From positions 39,836,001 through 39,900,000 of the forward strand of contig CM069873.1 in assembly GCA_036172665.1 (NCBI GenBank): a DNA stretch of 64,000 nucleotides. The letters run 5' to 3'. The position numbers and the translations under genes were made by a program. The DNA comes from Prosopocoilus inquinatus. Lineage: Eukaryota > Arthropoda > Insecta > Coleoptera > Lucanidae. Shown piece after piece: positions 44,559 to 56,007 of the stretch (position 1 is its first letter; each line of letters begins with the position of its first letter). Under the pieces are notes generated by a model. It was not told the origin of the DNA and did no database searches. It worked only from the letters and a program-made list of their open reading frames with translations.

Positions 44559-45094
44559 AGGATGGGCCATTAGTATCGATTTCTTCAACAGCGCCTGAAC
44601 TGTTAATTATAAAACAAAACGTCCTCTACAAAAGTTATCGCCTGTAATGAGCTCTATTACAGAACATTATTTTCACATATGCAGGATGTTCCATAAGTGA
44701 GTTATCCACCAAACTTATGCTTTTTTAAAACGGAATGTATTAATTTTTATTTTACATTTCGATAGATCTCTTAAAAATAAGCATTTTTTTTATTAAGCAA
44801 CTATAGCCCTAAATCTAAGCATTGGCAGTCTACAGCTATTCAATGTACGTTTGCACAGAAAGAATTAAAACTTAAAAATTTACATTTCTCAAAAAATTTA
44901 AAGCTCTTCAATTCCATTGAATAGCTGTAGATTGCGAATACTTCGATTTAGGGCTATAGTTGCTGAATTGAAAATGCTTATTTTTAAGAGATCTATCGAA
45001 ATGTGCAATAAAAATTAGTACATTCCGTTTAAAAAAGCATAAGTTTGGTGGATAACTCACTTATGGAACATATCGATTTCAATGGCGCACCCTG
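44559..45094. repeat. hairpin MITE related to 18783-19225
   Basis: Ends CAGGATGGGCCATTAGTATC and, inward, CAGGGTGCGCCATTGAAATC. A long inner inverted repeat starts at gttccataagtgagttatcc. Also within the P-element intron. Confidence 0.85.
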
Positions 45095-45164
45095 TATTAT
45101 CAGTAACTAAATTTGAAGTCATCTGTATATGAGATTTATTACTAAATGTTAATTATGCATTTCA

Positions 45165-47434
45165 GATCTATCAAAACGAAGCAATGTTCTTCGTTCTTTA
45201 GGAGTGATAACAAATAATCAATTAACCCCAAGAGCAAGAAAGCTTTACCGAATAGTAGGTGACTTGAGGAAAACAGCAAAACGTTTATTTGTAGAACGAG
45301 CAAACCTCAAGACACGTCTTAAAAAAGCAGAGGAAGTTTTAACTTCATCAACGTATTTAAGTTTGAGACTTAATCCTACATCATACAATTTTGTGCACAT
45401 GCATTAAGGTTTACAAAAAAGAAATCCTAAAGGTAGAAGATTTTCTGTTGATAAACTCCTTGCATTGACCTTAATGAAAAACAGTCCAAAGGGCTATCGA
45501 TTACTCTGTAATTATTTTGCTCTACCATGTATAAAAACGTTAAATAATTTGTTGAAGAAAATTCCTTTACAGAATGGTATTAACAGTGTTATGATGAATA
45601 GCTTGAAAATACAAGTAGAAAAACTGAAACTAGAAGACAGATATTGTACAATAATATTTGATGAAGTTGCACTGGAACCTTCATTATTCTATAGTAGAAG
45701 CAAAGATATTATTATTGGCTTTCAAGATAATGGATTTAGTGACAGAGCACCTATACTTGCAGATAAAGCTATGGTATTCATGGCAAGAGGTATACATAAA
45801 AAGTGGAAACAGCCTTTATGCTACTTTTTTAATGATGGAGGTATGAAAGCTGATTACATTTCAAAATACGTCAGACTTGTCATTCAAGAAGCAAGATCAG
45901 TAGGATTAAAAGTTATAGGAATCGTCTGTGATCAAAGTAGTGCAAACATGAAAGCAATTAATATGTTGTATGAAGAAACGAAACAATACTGCATTTCAAA
46001 TAGCATGGAAAGTACATATTTTGGGGTTTCTTGTGGATGGAGAAGAAGCGGTGCCCTTTTTTGATCCACCACATTTATTAAAGGGAATCAGAAATAACTT
46101 ATTTGCAAACAATTGTCGTTTTACTTGGCGAAATAATAAAACTGAAATTGCCTCATGGGAAGATATAAAGAGATTATATGAATTGGAAGAGGACAAGGAA
46201 GAATATAGAATGTGTAACAAACTAACAGACGTTCATATAAAGGACTTAAAGAAAATGAAAGTCAGTGTTGCGGCTCAAGTTCTTAGTCAAGGTGTTGCAG
46301 CTGTAATGCGTGGATTAGCACGATTAGGTGGTTACATTTCTATACACAATTATACTTCTTTCGAAAGGGAAATCAGAAATTATTTTTATTTTGCAGGTTT
46401 TCAGCACATGCCTACTCGCGCTGCTGAAACAGCCGAATTTTTATTATTTATGGACCAAACGTTTGATAGTGTCAATGGTGCAATTTTATGAGATAAAAGT
46501 GGTAAGAAGCTCCTGTGTGCTGTTAGTGAAAACAGTAAGCATGAACAGTTCTGGCAAGGTGCAATAAATTTGCAATTTTTTTAATGAAGAGAAAGGAGAA
46601 ATAAAGTTCTGCCTCCTTCGGTAAGAAACTAGTACCATACATTAAAAGCATTTGTATACATATGGAGAAAATTGAGAAATGAGGGTTTTAAATATTTATG
46701 CCCACGTAACATAAATCAAGATCCCGTGGAAAACTTTTTCGGTCGTCATGGGGCCCGCAATGTTTACCCTACGTGTTATTCGTTCATTGCATCCTTCAAA
46801 TCGATTATTGTAGGTAATGTTGCCTCAATTAGCTGTAATGCAAACTGTGAAGATGACACTGCACAAATACTGCGTCCTTTAAAAGAATTTTTATGTGAAG
46901 AACGTGAAATTGTCCAAGGACTCAATACTCTTGGGAGATATAACTGAAGAAATTATTATACCTGATAATTTAAATTATTCTTTAATAAAAACTAGTACAC
47001 TGAGCTACATAGCTGGTTACATAGCAAGAAAAATTTTTAAAAAGGTTAAATGCTGTAATACATGTAAGTTTGATTTAATTGGCAATATCAACAAGCTCAA
47101 TGAGGAGGATGGTTTTATTATCAAAAATAGAAGTTTTCGCCCAAATTCCTTGCTGTCTCCTTCAACAACATTTAATAAATTATTTAAAAAATGCATATAT
47201 ATTTTAGATAATACTCTACCGCGTATTTGTTGCAAAAGTAATGTTGCCAGCACATTAAAATTTATATTATTGGCAAATATAAAAAATGAAATGTTAAGTT
47301 GTAAGGAACACGATGTCTTAGATTTAGTTATTACTTCTACAGTAGAATTTCATTTATACACGTGGTGCAAGAATATTAATAAAATTTTGAAGGGTAAAAT
47401 TCAATATAATAGTAATGACCTATTAAGTTATTAG
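45165..47434 (+). pseudogene. P-element transposase (THAP9-like), broken
   Basis: P-type transposase core. Acceptor near 45165, then a leucine/lysine-rich coiled-coil-like segment (ARKLYRIVGDLRKTAKRL). Motifs: IIFDEVALEPSLFYS (first Asp), MVFMARGIHKKWKQPLCYFF, IGIVCDQSSANMKAI (second Asp), PFFDPPHLLKGIRNNL, and GFKYLCPRNINQDPVENFFG with late catalytic Asp/Glu. Damage: TAA at 45405, frameshift near 46030, TGA at 46489, disorder 46500-46670, frameshift near 46930. The last frame ends at 47434 and contains CCNTCKFDLIG. Family members cut and paste with GTP as cofactor. Confidence 0.9.
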
Positions 47435-48589
47435 CACACCAAAAATTTTTGAAGCACGGGAAATATTCGCAGAAAATTCGTCACACTTAAATTTAACATT
47501 AATTAATATTATAAATTTCTTCACTAGTTTTACTTTTTATATGTTAGCAATGGTACAAGAGTATCATACAAGCCAACTGCCAACTGTGATAACGTAGTGA
47601 ACGAACGGATTATTTTTTTTTAAATAAGAATTGTTCGTTGTAAAATTGGTATTTTTCATTTTATTTGAATGAATTATTGGTATGTTACTTTGATCCCAAA
47701 GTACATATTGTTAAATTTTGCACTGCATATTAATATAAGTACACTTTTTATGGTAAGGTTTGATTGTGAAATATGTTATAGTTATTAATTTTCTTATATT
47801 TTGTAATCTGTAGTTCATAATGTGAGATTGTGTATATTTCACAAATTTCAGATTTTGGTAGGCCGTGAAAAAAATATGTAAAAGCTACAACACATGATCA
47901 TTAATTTATCACAAATGTTGAATTAGTAATTTATTAAACTTCACATTCAAGATGTCAATGTGACAACATATTAACTAAGACAAGAAATTAATGAAATTAT
48001 GTTTCATGGTCACACAAAAATTGAAACTATATGACTTTATGTTTAATATGTATATCTAAATAAGTCAAATTTTCATACGAATATAAATACATATTATAAA
48101 ATGTTTATTTGCAATAAATTATATCTGATATATACATATTTTTATTTTATTACTGTAATCGGAAATGTCAAGTATTTTAATAGAATTATTAGTGTTGTAC
48201 ATAACAGTGGTCCTATTAAAATAGTATTTTCTTTTTCCTAAAATTGAGTTAAAATTATATTTAAATAATAAAAATAAAATCCATAATCAACTTTAAAACT
48301 TTTACTTAAACTTCATTTTAAAGTGCGATTATGAAAAAGGCCGTAATACTTGAAATAATGAAAGAAATCTGTATTGAAAACTAAAATAGTACGTGACTAG
48401 AGACACGAGATGGGGCTGTTCTCGTGCAAAAAGAATATATTTTATCTTTCCCATCTATATCTTTCTTTATTTATGAATTTATCATAATTATTAAATTTAA
48501 AACCAGGGATTTGTTCCGAACGTATAACCTTATCGTTCATTTCAAACACTTGCCAATTTTGTTACAAAATTTTTAACTAGGACAATGTT
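47435..48589. other. AT-rich flank of P element
   Basis: No gene or clear repeat. The P-element 3' end and inverted repeat should be here but were not recognised. Confidence 0.4.
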
Positions 48590-49051
48590 CAGGAGAGGGA
48601 GCCAATTCCCATGTACATTTTTTGTCCACGTAATATGACGTAATAGTACTTAGTAACGTATTTATCTGTTGCGATGGCGCCACTATTCTACGCTCGCTTT
48701 TTACGCGCCTTTTTAATTTAAATAATTCTTTAGGTTTTCTTCTCCATACATTCATTTAAGTAATACGTTATATTCTGCAAAGACTCCAATATGCTGTAAT
48801 ATACATTACAAGTCTTTACAGAATATAACGTATTACCTAAATGAATGTATGGAGAAGAAAACCTAAAGATACGGAAAATCATGCTTAAATTATGATATTT
48901 ACTAGATTTTACGCTAATAAAACAAACCACATATTATTCTCAAATTACTATATTTAACTGCAAGTAATAACACATTATTTGTACATTGTTATGGAAATGC
49001 TTGCAAAATTGCAATTCAATACATTCTTTATCCGTACACATTATCTTTGAC
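48590..49051 (-). repeat. inverted copy of 21541-22017
   Basis: Highly similar to 21541-22017 in the opposite orientation, including the 141-bp foldback MITE (48728-48868). Differences include a missing 'acttttgcagtt' duplication. The right end abuts TIR transposon copy B. Confidence 0.9.
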
Positions 49052-50442
49052 CACAGACAACAACTAAAGCAGACGTTCCACCTATATGCACTTTTATGCA
49101 CCCCATCAAATCGAAAATTGTCTACAACTAAACTAGGTGTCACTGGCGTCAGTTGTAGATACAGTAAGTCTGTAAAGTAGTCAACAGGTCTTTTATTCTT
49201 CTGGTCTACACAACCCACCATTACAGTTCAATTTCCGCCAAGCAATGACGACTTGTTCCGAATAGGCACGATCACTGTATTTTTGTAGTATTTGTAAACA
49301 TTACATTTTACACATTTCGACATTCGCAACCTGAGAACGAGAATCATAAGATTGTAAATAATTTTATCAAATTTTGTATAATCATATTTAATGCATACGC
49401 TGAAGGAAATTTAAATTGAGTTGCAATTACATAGAAGTTAGAACTTAAAAATATACGTCTACATAATCTACATGTGAGAGGTGTGACATAAACAATGATC
49501 TCGTATGGGGTGGATGGGATGTAGAGTGAGAGGTATCGCGACGAACATCAGAGAGAGAGAAAACTAACCTCGATCAGCCGAGTCGGGGCAAAACGTGAAA
49601 ACATTCGTTGTCTGCGCATTCAGTTAGCCAGTTTTTTGGATTTTGTGGGGTCGTTTTCTCGATTTTAAGTTATATAAAGTGACTTATCAAGTTTTTGTTT
49701 ATTATTCAACATTCATTGATTTAGCTTCTAGTTTTTACGGGATATTTTAAATTGATTTTGAATGTCATTTTATTAGATTTTTAGTTTTATGTGAGTGATT
49801 ATTTTACTCTAAAAAGATAAGCAGATTTCTTAATTATTTTTTATTATAATATTTCAATAATGGCGTTAATAAAATGGAGAATACCTACTTGTTTCGCTGA
49901 TGTTTGCATAAATATGCGACAAAAAGATGTAAATATATCCATCCACAGAGAGGGTAGGCACATTTTAAAATTTCTTAAAATATTGAATATATTTCGTGTT
50001 ACACGTATGTGCAAATTGTAAAAATAGATAGTCTAATTTAAAATTTGAATATGAACTATAAATTACGAAGTTCATTAAGGCCGAGTTAAATGAGTGGTCA
50101 AATTGCACAGAATGGTCAAGTCAACGGTCCGACTAAACCCTCTGACCAATCAGCAATTGAAAAAAGTGATCACGTGATTTGGTCTGACCACTTCGACCGT
50201 TCACTTACCGCAGCCTTCATTTTGACAATTCGCTACCGCTTACTCGCCATGGCAACGGTGTTTGCAAACGCATTAAGCTTAGTTCAGATGCATTCCGAAT
50301 CATAGATAAAAGGTATATTAGATATCAAAGCCAACGTTGTATATGTGGAGCAACAAAATGCGCGCCTCGCGCGGCCTGGGGGGAATTAGAATAAAAAAGG
50401 CGCGTAATTTCAAAATATTTCTGCGTTATCGGTTTAAGTATT

Positions 50443-50708
50443 CAACAGATAAAACAGCGAAATCCTACATTTTTTGACCTGATATTGCAGTAGGATAGAC
50501 AAACTAAAGCGGATTTGCTCCTAATAAGTCCCCCATGCAAGGCGGCCATGCTTGCTGTCAAAGCATAATGAAAGTTTTAAAAAAATTTGTTGCAAATCGT
50601 TTTTGATTGCAGTGAAAACTTCCAGCAGCCTCTGTACTGCTGTTTCAGCCCTGTTTGGGGTTTCATCAGCAGAGACGTAGTTCGACATCGTCACTGCAAA
50701 CCAAACCC
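50443..50708 (-). repeat. hammerhead retroposon inside TIR transposon B
   Basis: Orthologous to 31079-31344, with the constant end at left (caacagataaaac). Confidence 0.88.
50610..50698 (-). ncRNA. hammerhead ribozyme, intact core
   Basis: Minus-strand core CTGATGA, stem II with a CCCC/GGG helix slightly weakened by one change, GAAA, stem III ACAGCAGT (palindrome broken), triplet GTA, CAGAG. The outer GCAGTGA/TCACTGC helix is kept. Confidence 0.82.
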
Positions 50709-50865
50709 TTTAAGGCTATTTCCCTGGGCTATTCCAGAAGAATAAACGGACAATTTGTGATTTTCTTTCTATAAATTACGACCACGTTTGCTCAGATCGT
50801 TTTTCGCTCCGGCGCTTAATAAGGCCGCGCGGCCATGATAGCCGAAAAAGTGCACTCTTCGCTTA

Positions 50866-51414
50866 AGCCGGCAATACATGTTCAAATAATTTCACGTAAA
50901 AATTCATGTAAACACGTGTGTATAAATTCATGAATTGTAATTCGCAATACACGTTTCAATTATGTTAATAAAAAATGTTCCGCTATATAGTAATTTAGAA
51001 TGTTAATGTTGATGAAAATGGTAACTCATTAATGCTTCTAACTTCAAGTTATTTTCTTTGAATAGCTGGGAATGTTGGATTATGTTATCAAGGGTATCAT
51101 CCAAACGGAGAGCACTTGGTTATCAATGATTAAACTATCTTGAAGCTAAAATTATTTATAAACATATACCCACAAGAACTAGCTGAAGTCGTTCTTCATT
51201 CATCTGAGTCAACAGCCAACAGCAACAATCAAAGCCACTAGAATTTACTAAAATTTCACGTCAAAAACCTTGAAAAATAGAACTTGCTCTATGTTGTCAA
51301 TTTTACACTTATAAATTCATGTAATTCTTTTTTCTCGCTATACACGTTGAAAAATAGGTTTTGTCATAAATTACATGTAAATTTCATGCAATTTATGATC
51401 ATGTATTGCCGGCT
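50866..51414. mobile_element. Harbinger-type MITE, 549 bp, with empty site
   Basis: Perfect 15-bp ends AGCCGGCAATACATG, flanked by TTA (50863-50865 and 51415-51417). Copy A of the host transposon has the uninterrupted site (cgcttagcatt read on the matching strand, near 30931-30941), proving a 3-bp TTA duplication as in PIF/Harbinger. Non-coding, rich in attcatg / catgaat motifs. Confidence 0.93.
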
Positions 51415-53063
51415 TTAGCATTCTCTCTTACCTTATTTTTATCACAAATTGTCCTGTTCGTTCGCCTGGGATGGCCGCAAACGAAATTTAAACGTTTAAT
51501 TAAATAAGAAATCGAATTAATACTTTGGCTTCTAACAACCGATTCCAAACTTTTCAAAATCAATAAAAGGTAACCATGATAATTTAAAAATATGCTAAGG
51601 ATTACAGCTTACTGTAAATACAGTGCCATCACTGCCGTCCCAGCGACCTGGGGGGAATTATAATTGCGTTTAAAACTGTGGCAGTAGACATAAACCCCTG
51701 TGATTCCGAATATGCAAAATATCTATTGCGATTTGTTTTTGATTGGCTAGTTTTTTGCGTATCCGGATGCATCTGAACTAAGCTTTCATTTGCCCCAAAC
51801 CACGTGGTATCGGCCATTTCTAATCTTTGTTACTCTTAGGGAATGCTCATATTATCTTTCTCTCTGTAATGTTAAAACTTATTCAAAATGACGCTAGACT
51901 CCATCTAACCTTATTATATCATTGGACATAAACGACATATGATTGTTTTATTCACGACCTACTAGATTTCACGAGACGACGTCCCTATACGGCCTGGGCA
52001 ATTTACTAGTTCAAGTGTTTCTGTGTTGACGCCACTTCGCCAAAAAACCGGAAACGGATGTATATCCGTGACGTCATTTTTGACAGATGTCAGCTTCTTT
52101 GACAGTTTCGCGTATATGCTCAGTAAAGTTGTGTTTCTTTGCTCAGGTTAGCTCAGGTATAGTTTTCTGGCGGTATCGGTAGACATTACTAATTCTACAA
52201 ATGATTTAATTACGGCCAAATCTTAATTTAAGAGTAAAGTAGTTTGAAATTTTACACAGTAGGTACAAAATAAAAAAATCGTTTTCTTAACTTTCCTTAC
52301 TCAAACTTCTTTAGTCTTCTTTCTTCTTTGGTTGTTATGGCACAAAGAGGAACTCTATAATGTAACGTAAAAATTACTTGCCCTGTTTGACAAATTTATT
52401 CTGATCCTGGCTTGCGAAGCTTTATAATGTAATTTCGTGCTCCATTACGTTATTCCTTTCAATAAAAATAATTTAATAATTATAACAAAGTAGTTTTAAT
52501 TAATTCGCACCGTTGCACTGTCATAAATGTGCATTTGACGTTTGCGACGTTTAAGTGTCAGAAAACTTCGAAATGTCGACTTTAAATTTATTTTATGTGG
52601 GAAATATTTTGCCTCATGTTAAGACAGAATCTTATGTTCTTTAGCCTTGTTCTTTTTTATATCAAATGTAATGTTTTAAAATGTTTATTAACGCTTGCCA
52701 TAAAATTTGGCAATGTACTTTTGAATCACTGGGAAAAATATTTACATAATTCAATATGTATGAAAATACCATCATCTTTCGCTCGGCAATTTTCGTGGCG
52801 CCTTCGGGTCTGATAGTGGCTAGACTCTAGTGGGCATATTCTCAATCTCAATCATAGATTATCTCAATTTTAAAACATCCGCGCAGAAGGGGAGGAAGAT
52901 ATTTTTAAGTCCTCCGGTCTTAGTTCTCGGTTGCACTAGGCTCAAAATTAATTTCCGAAGTACAACCAACTAAGTGTATGCCATCTCGCGGTAAAATTTT
53001 AATACATAAATCTGGTGCAAAATTTCTACAGGGCTGACAGGTCTGCTTTAGTTGTTGTCTGTG

Positions 53064-53603
53064 ACTTAATATTTTGAAACTGAACACGGTTTTCGACTTT
53101 ATAATATATATTTTCGATAGTACATACTAAGGTGTACAAGATACCATCAAAAGCAGAAAATCAAAAATTTTGGACTTAGCACGTTCTTTTCCTGGACCCT
53201 TCACATTGTTAAAGCCAAACAAATTTAATTGCTTTTTTCTTAATTTATAAAAAATTAACAGCTAAAATCCAGCAAATTTGGTATTAAAATGTTTTAAATT
53301 TTATGATCTTTCTGACTAAGTACATAGGATGTACTCATGTAAATTTATTCAGGCAGATAATATAAAGCGATTTCTGTTCCTCGATGTTAATCGTTATGTC
53401 CTAATATCAGACGGGCATACGGTATATTTTCTCGTCCTCTGTGCAAAGGATACCATTGCAAACCTAACTAGGATAAGTCATGTTTAACTGTGTAAAGCTG
53501 TTACCAACCAACAATTTAAAACCTCTTCGTATTCTCCGTAAAATTATTTCAGGTGCGATACGTGTTTCGTAAAATATGTGTAATTTTATTAGCATATATG
53601 TAT
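53064..53603. other. intergenic, no gene
   Basis: AT-rich, nothing recognised. Confidence 0.4.
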
Positions 53604-54000
53604 ATATAGGGTGACTTTAAATTCCTTGGACATGGCTTAACCACAAATTCCTGACCTCAAAATACGACGATTTAACCGAACTTATCTATATCTACAACCG
53701 CCTCGTTAAGTCGGTATTCTTCTTCAAAATTCTTGAAGAGAAAGTTAATTTTTCTTATAACAAAGGAACGCCCGAACCGATTTGGATGATATTTGGTATG
53801 AGGTCCTACAATAAAATAAGTCACAAGGTGGTTTTAGTTAATTGCCGTCAACTGCTAGCGTGAAAACCAGGATTGCCACAACACATATTTTAGTATAACA
53901 TTTTCGAGGTTAAAAAGTCAGCTTTAGTTAATAAATTTTTAGAAAGAAGCATTCCATATGATTTTTTTTGTGTCTTTGTTAACTTTGATATTTAAAATCT
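53604..54000. repeat. dispersed repeat related to 1041-1517
   Basis: Begins tagggtgactttaaattcct and shares ggacatggcttaacca, ttcttgaagagaaagtta and aaatttttagaaagaagca-like blocks with the first kilobases of the window. Confidence 0.75.
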
Positions 54001-54593
54001 AATTGGCTCCAGCAATTCTTATTGAAAACAGGTGTACTTTATTGCATTTTACGTGATTATTTAATTTATTTTCAAAATGAGTTATTCATTTGTAAACTAA
54101 AAGGTATTTGTTTTTCTGTGTACGTAGAATCTGCTGACTTAAAATTCTAAATTAAAGTTTTTCAAAAAAGACACTACAGGCATTTAGATTTTTCTGTTTT
54201 CTGACTAAACAGTAACAGATAGCAAAGTTGGCAATGATACATAAAAGGTTACTAATGAAAAACTCTTTCTGAAAATAAATTAGTTATACACCTAGAAGGC
54301 ACTAACCGTTTTCAATAAGTACCTCTGCAGCCATTTAGATTTTCTTATTCCGTGCCTAAATGGTAAAGTTATTTTCCTAACCTCAAAAAAAATATGGTAA
54401 GATATGTGTTGCGGAAAACTAAGCAGCGGATAAATTCGTCGATATTTTTAAGGCGATAAATTTTTAAAAAATTATGCGGACACGTCAATTTCGCCTAATT
54501 TTTTTCTTGCCCCTTCCAGGCACTATTTTTAATACTACAAGGTATTTACAAAAAGCTGGGCGAGTGTTTATTTAATTTTTTTAATACTTCAAC
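54001..54593. other. intergenic, no gene
   Basis: Nothing recognised. Confidence 0.4.
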
Positions 54594-54780
54594 AGGAACA
54601 GGAAAGGTGTGCGAGTTAGGTCCGGTTTCACCATCACAGTTTAACTTTAAACTTCGCTTTATCCCCATGGCAACAATTGCAAGGATAATTGTTTCCATAG
54701 GAATAAAACTGGGCTTAAAGTTAAACTGTAATGGAGAAACCGGACCTAACTCGTACACCTTTCCTGTCCATTCAAGGGCT
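54594..54780. repeat. foldback MITE
   Basis: Arms aggaaaggtgtgcgagttag and ctaactcgtacacctttcct pair over about 60 bp (one G/A difference), extending through ggtccggtttc / gaaaccggacc and gtttaa / ttaaac blocks. Confidence 0.88.
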
Positions 54781-54929
54781 ATTAGAAGCATCGCAGCCGC
54801 GCAAAGGTGGAAGGAGTGAATAGTACATTCGGTGTGAAAAGCGTTTGTACTAAGTGGGCCCAATTCTTAAGCTTGATAATGATGAAACAAAACCTTAACC
54901 TTAGATTTTGGAATTACTTCACAGACCGC

Positions 54930-55160
54930 ACCTATCCTGATCTGTCAAATTGGTCCGACTAACCACTTAACGTTTCAGACCATGCTGGTCACATTTTAAA
55001 TCGCGACCAATTTTTCCAATCAGCTGATTGATCACGTGGTGGAATCTGACCATTGACTTAACGATTTTGCTCAAAATAACCTTTCACTTAACGCAACCAT
55101 AATCTCTTCTTGATCTCAGAGACATCTCTCGTTTTTGAAACATATCACAGAGAGGTATCA
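54930..55160. repeat. segment related to TIR-transposon interior
   Basis: Imperfect palindrome around aatcagctgattgatcacgt with flanking ggtccgactaacc and cacttaacg blocks. It resembles the CACGTG-centred palindrome in the two TIR transposons (31570-31690, 50100-50220). Confidence 0.6.
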
Positions 55161-55781
55161 CGTAGCCTTAATTTTGATTTATACGATCGGCGTATAAAGA
55201 TAAAGAAAAAAACAAAGTTTAGGTATTCGTACAAATTACATCGAATATTGTGTAAGTACTGGAAGTGATAATTTTCGTAAAACGGGTTTGAAGGATTTGA
55301 TTCATTAATTAGTCCTCCGAATACGATTCGTAGTCAATGTTGTACAGATCATTGACGTCATGCCACCATTTCGGGGTTTTGAGACCCCTATGTTATTTCT
55401 TATGGGATTTTGGCCCCGAACCGGCATAGCTTATCTATTGAAATGCAAATAAAAATATCGATACAAGAAAAAATTAGCCGCTACAGTCAACACTAAACAA
55501 TATTTAAAATAATTGAAATTAATGTTGTACAACTCATTTTTGCAGTGCTGTTACTCATGTCAACAGCGCTTTTGAATTTGCGCACTTGTCAAATTTTTAG
55601 TTAAATTCATATCCCAGCGCCGTTGACCACAAAAATAATCGGCATAACATTGACTACTCATCGTATTACATCTGAATATTTTAACTGAACGACATATTTT
55701 ATAGCTAACTAGATTCAATGAACAGAATATAAAACTACATATCAAGTTTATTTCTTATTAAATTAAAAAAAGATTAAAGAA
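55161..55781. other. intergenic, no gene
   Basis: Contains a small inverted pair (cggggttttgagacccc) near 55370. No coding frame recognised. Confidence 0.4.
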
Positions 55782-55832
55782 GATACAAATTTTTATCAGA
55801 CAGGCAGACTCCTATCTGATAAAAATTTGTAT
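55782..55832. repeat. near-perfect hairpin 1
   Basis: A 22-bp stem (gatacaaatttttatcaga plus 3 bp with one mismatch) and a 7-nt loop. Lies about 175 bp beyond the Aladin stop codon, in its likely 3' flank on the minus strand. Confidence 0.9.
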
Positions 55833-55833
55833 C

Positions 55834-55895
55834 CTTCTCCAAGTAAAATAGGGGAAATTAGTCTGATCTATTTTCCCCTATTTTACTTGGAGAAG
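55834..55895. repeat. near-perfect hairpin 2
   Basis: A 28-bp stem starting cttctccaagtaaaatagg with a single mismatch and a 6-nt loop. Separated from hairpin 1 by one base. Confidence 0.9.
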
Positions 55896-56007
55896 AAACC
55901 AGAATTTCCAGAAAACATAAAGAGAACTTATTGTGTTCGTGGCAAAATTGCTTTCTTCGTTTCTTTTCATTATTTTTTTTTTAATTTTATTCTTTAATCA
56001 GCATTTT

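Larger units (their letters stand above)
33690..47434 (+). mobile_element. P-element-like transposon, multiply interrupted
   Basis: THAP-finger exon pieces at 33698-34055 and a P-type transposase at 43565-47434 lie on the same strand on either side of the EnSpm-like element 34210-43564. A hammerhead retroposon also sits inside the THAP exon. The terminal inverted repeats of the P element were not identified, so the span given is only its coding extent. Confidence 0.75.
49052..53063 (-). mobile_element. 3.44-kb non-autonomous TIR transposon, copy B
   Basis: Same family as 29290-32733, in opposite orientation, with the same CACAGACAACAACTAAAGCA ends. It is 4012 bp long because of a 549-bp MITE at 50866-51414. 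Unlike copy A, the flanks (ctttgac / acttaat) show no target duplication, hinting at later rearrangement. It carries the same hammerhead retroposon. Confidence 0.9.

Noticed and set aside
55782..55895. miRNA gene call for the twin hairpins
   Set aside because: Stem lengths fit, but without expression or conservation a miRNA cannot be claimed. Kept as hairpins only.
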